From positions 1 to 64,000 of the forward strand of contig NZ_JAPVLU010000037.1 in NCBI RefSeq assembly GCF_027158205.1: a stretch of DNA of 64,000 bases, written 5' to 3'. The stretch's first letter is position 1. Every line of letters starts with the position of its first letter. Under the pieces are notes generated by a model that made no database searches, had not been told where the DNA came from, and saw only the letters and a program-made list of their open reading frames with translations. The position numbers and the translations under genes were made by a program. Positions 63,658 through 64,000 of this stretch are shown here, piece by piece. The stretch is from Streptomyces sp. H39-S7. Its GTDB lineage: Bacteria > Actinomycetota > Actinomycetes > Streptomycetales > Streptomycetaceae.

Positions 63658-63738
63658 ATGGACCCGGAGCCGGTCGTTGACGTCAGTAGACGCGTCGTCT
63701 GTCCCCGCTGCCACAGAGTGAGATGCATCTGCCCGTGA
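63658..63738 (+). CDS. 26-aa Cys-rich microprotein (CPRC-x4-CIC)
   Basis: ATG with AGGAG 6 nt upstream. Product MDPEPVVDVSRRVV followed by CPRCHRVRCICP and stop. The Cys pattern CxxC-x4-CxC and flanking VVCPRC...RCIC are the same as in the 34-aa product at 16194-16298, though the rest differs. It may bind zinc or act as a Cys-rich leader of the gene that follows beyond the right edge. Confidence 0.6.
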   Translation: MDPEPVVDVSRRVVCPRCHRVRCICP

Positions 63739-63837
63739 GCCGGGCGAAGCCGCCGGTCTGCCACGTGCTGCCGTCGGGCGCTGCCGCTGGCGCTGCGGGT
63801 TCCGGACGCGAATCCGCGCAGCGAGGCCGGGCAGGTC

Positions 63838-64000
63838 GTGACCGCCGTCCACCTCATGCTCGGCCACGTCGGGGCCGCCCTGTCCGAGCGGTACACGAGC
63901 GAGGAGCGGCCGCGCCACCCGGAACCGGTCCCGGGTGGCGCGCCGGAAGGACCGGATCAGGCCGTGGGGCCGCGGTGGCGGGTTCCCGCGACGAGCCTTC
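63838..64000 (+). CDS. Possible 3'-truncated CDS at window edge
   Basis: Frame open from GTG at 63838 to the end with protein-like composition (TAVHLMLGHVGAALSERYTS). The same frame is open back to the microprotein stop at 63738, so the real start is uncertain. Not recognised; may be the gene that the microprotein precedes, or a remnant. Confidence 0.3.
   Translation, partial: MTAVHLMLGHVGAALSERYTSEERPRHPEPVPGGAPEGPDQAVGPRWRVPATSL

Overview
The window is very GC-rich actinomycete chromosome, almost certainly Streptomyces: strong third-position GC bias, GTG/TTG starts, ATGA/GTGA stop-start overlaps, a snapalysin gene with its divergent LysR regulator, MmyB-type XRE regulators, F420/FMN luciferase-like oxidoreductases and twin GC-rich hairpin terminators. 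No rRNA, tRNA, insertion sequence, prophage or CRISPR array was seen. The sequence cuts through a gene at the left edge and probably at the right edge.

Layout. 1-2.4 kb: end of a secreted GH128 glucanase, a Xi-class glutathione-transferase-like reductase and a GNAT. 2.4-6 kb: a three-gene peptide locus made of a 27-residue peptide gene missed by ordinary gene calling, an RRE/PqqD-like domain fused to an M50 membrane metalloprotease, and a large TPR protein. 6-8.6 kb: DUF6629 membrane protein, snapalysin and LysR regulator. 8.7-13.8 kb: methylmalonyl-CoA mutase small and large subunits plus the MeaB chaperone GTPase, one overlapping operon. 14-18 kb: a STAND ATPase preceded by a Cys-rich microprotein gene, an ECF41/SigJ-type sigma factor and a STAS protein. 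18.1-24.3 kb: a family-5 (peptide/nickel type) ABC importer operon ending in an LLM oxidoreductase.

24.6-34.1 kb: a leaderless microprotein ORF, an orphan LuxR regulator with a pseudo-receiver domain, then a compact five-gene operon (thiazoline-carboxylate-hydrolase-like protein, asparagine-synthetase-like amidotransferase, flavin reductase, HpaB-like flavin hydroxylase, methyltransferase), an XRE regulator and an MFS exporter: a small biosynthetic gene cluster without NRPS or PKS genes. 34.4-38.6 kb: three LLM monooxygenases behind a cysteine-type leader peptide, probably an organosulfur-scavenging operon. 38.6-42.6 kb: housekeeping-like enzymes (quinone oxidoreductase, GNAT, phosphatase-like, DinB, TetR).

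42.7-44.9 kb: a stand-alone ClpX paralogue with an altered RKH pore loop, divergent from the TetR gene, with a palindrome over its promoter. 44.9-51.8 kb: two OmpR/histidine-kinase pairs interleaved with a small lipoprotein, a CAP/SCP-domain secreted protein and a membrane-anchored exported protein. 52-54.8 kb: cupin, MmyB regulator, FMN reductase and a basic winged-helix protein. 54.8-57.7 kb: an orphan type I-U/I-G Cas3 with HD nuclease residues but a GKI instead of GKT/S Walker A. 58-63.4 kb: an export/phosphatase operon (secreted metallophosphoesterase, PhoX-like protein, MFS permease, TolB-like beta-propeller) behind a ROK-type operator. The right end carries a second Cys-rich microprotein with the same CPRC-x4-CIC signature as the one at 16.2 kb.

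The best candidates for something undescribed are the peptide/RRE-M50/TPR locus, the AsnB/HpaB cluster, the paired CPRC-x4-CIC microproteins and the orphan Cas3. All function calls come from reading the sequence and recalling families; no database search was run.
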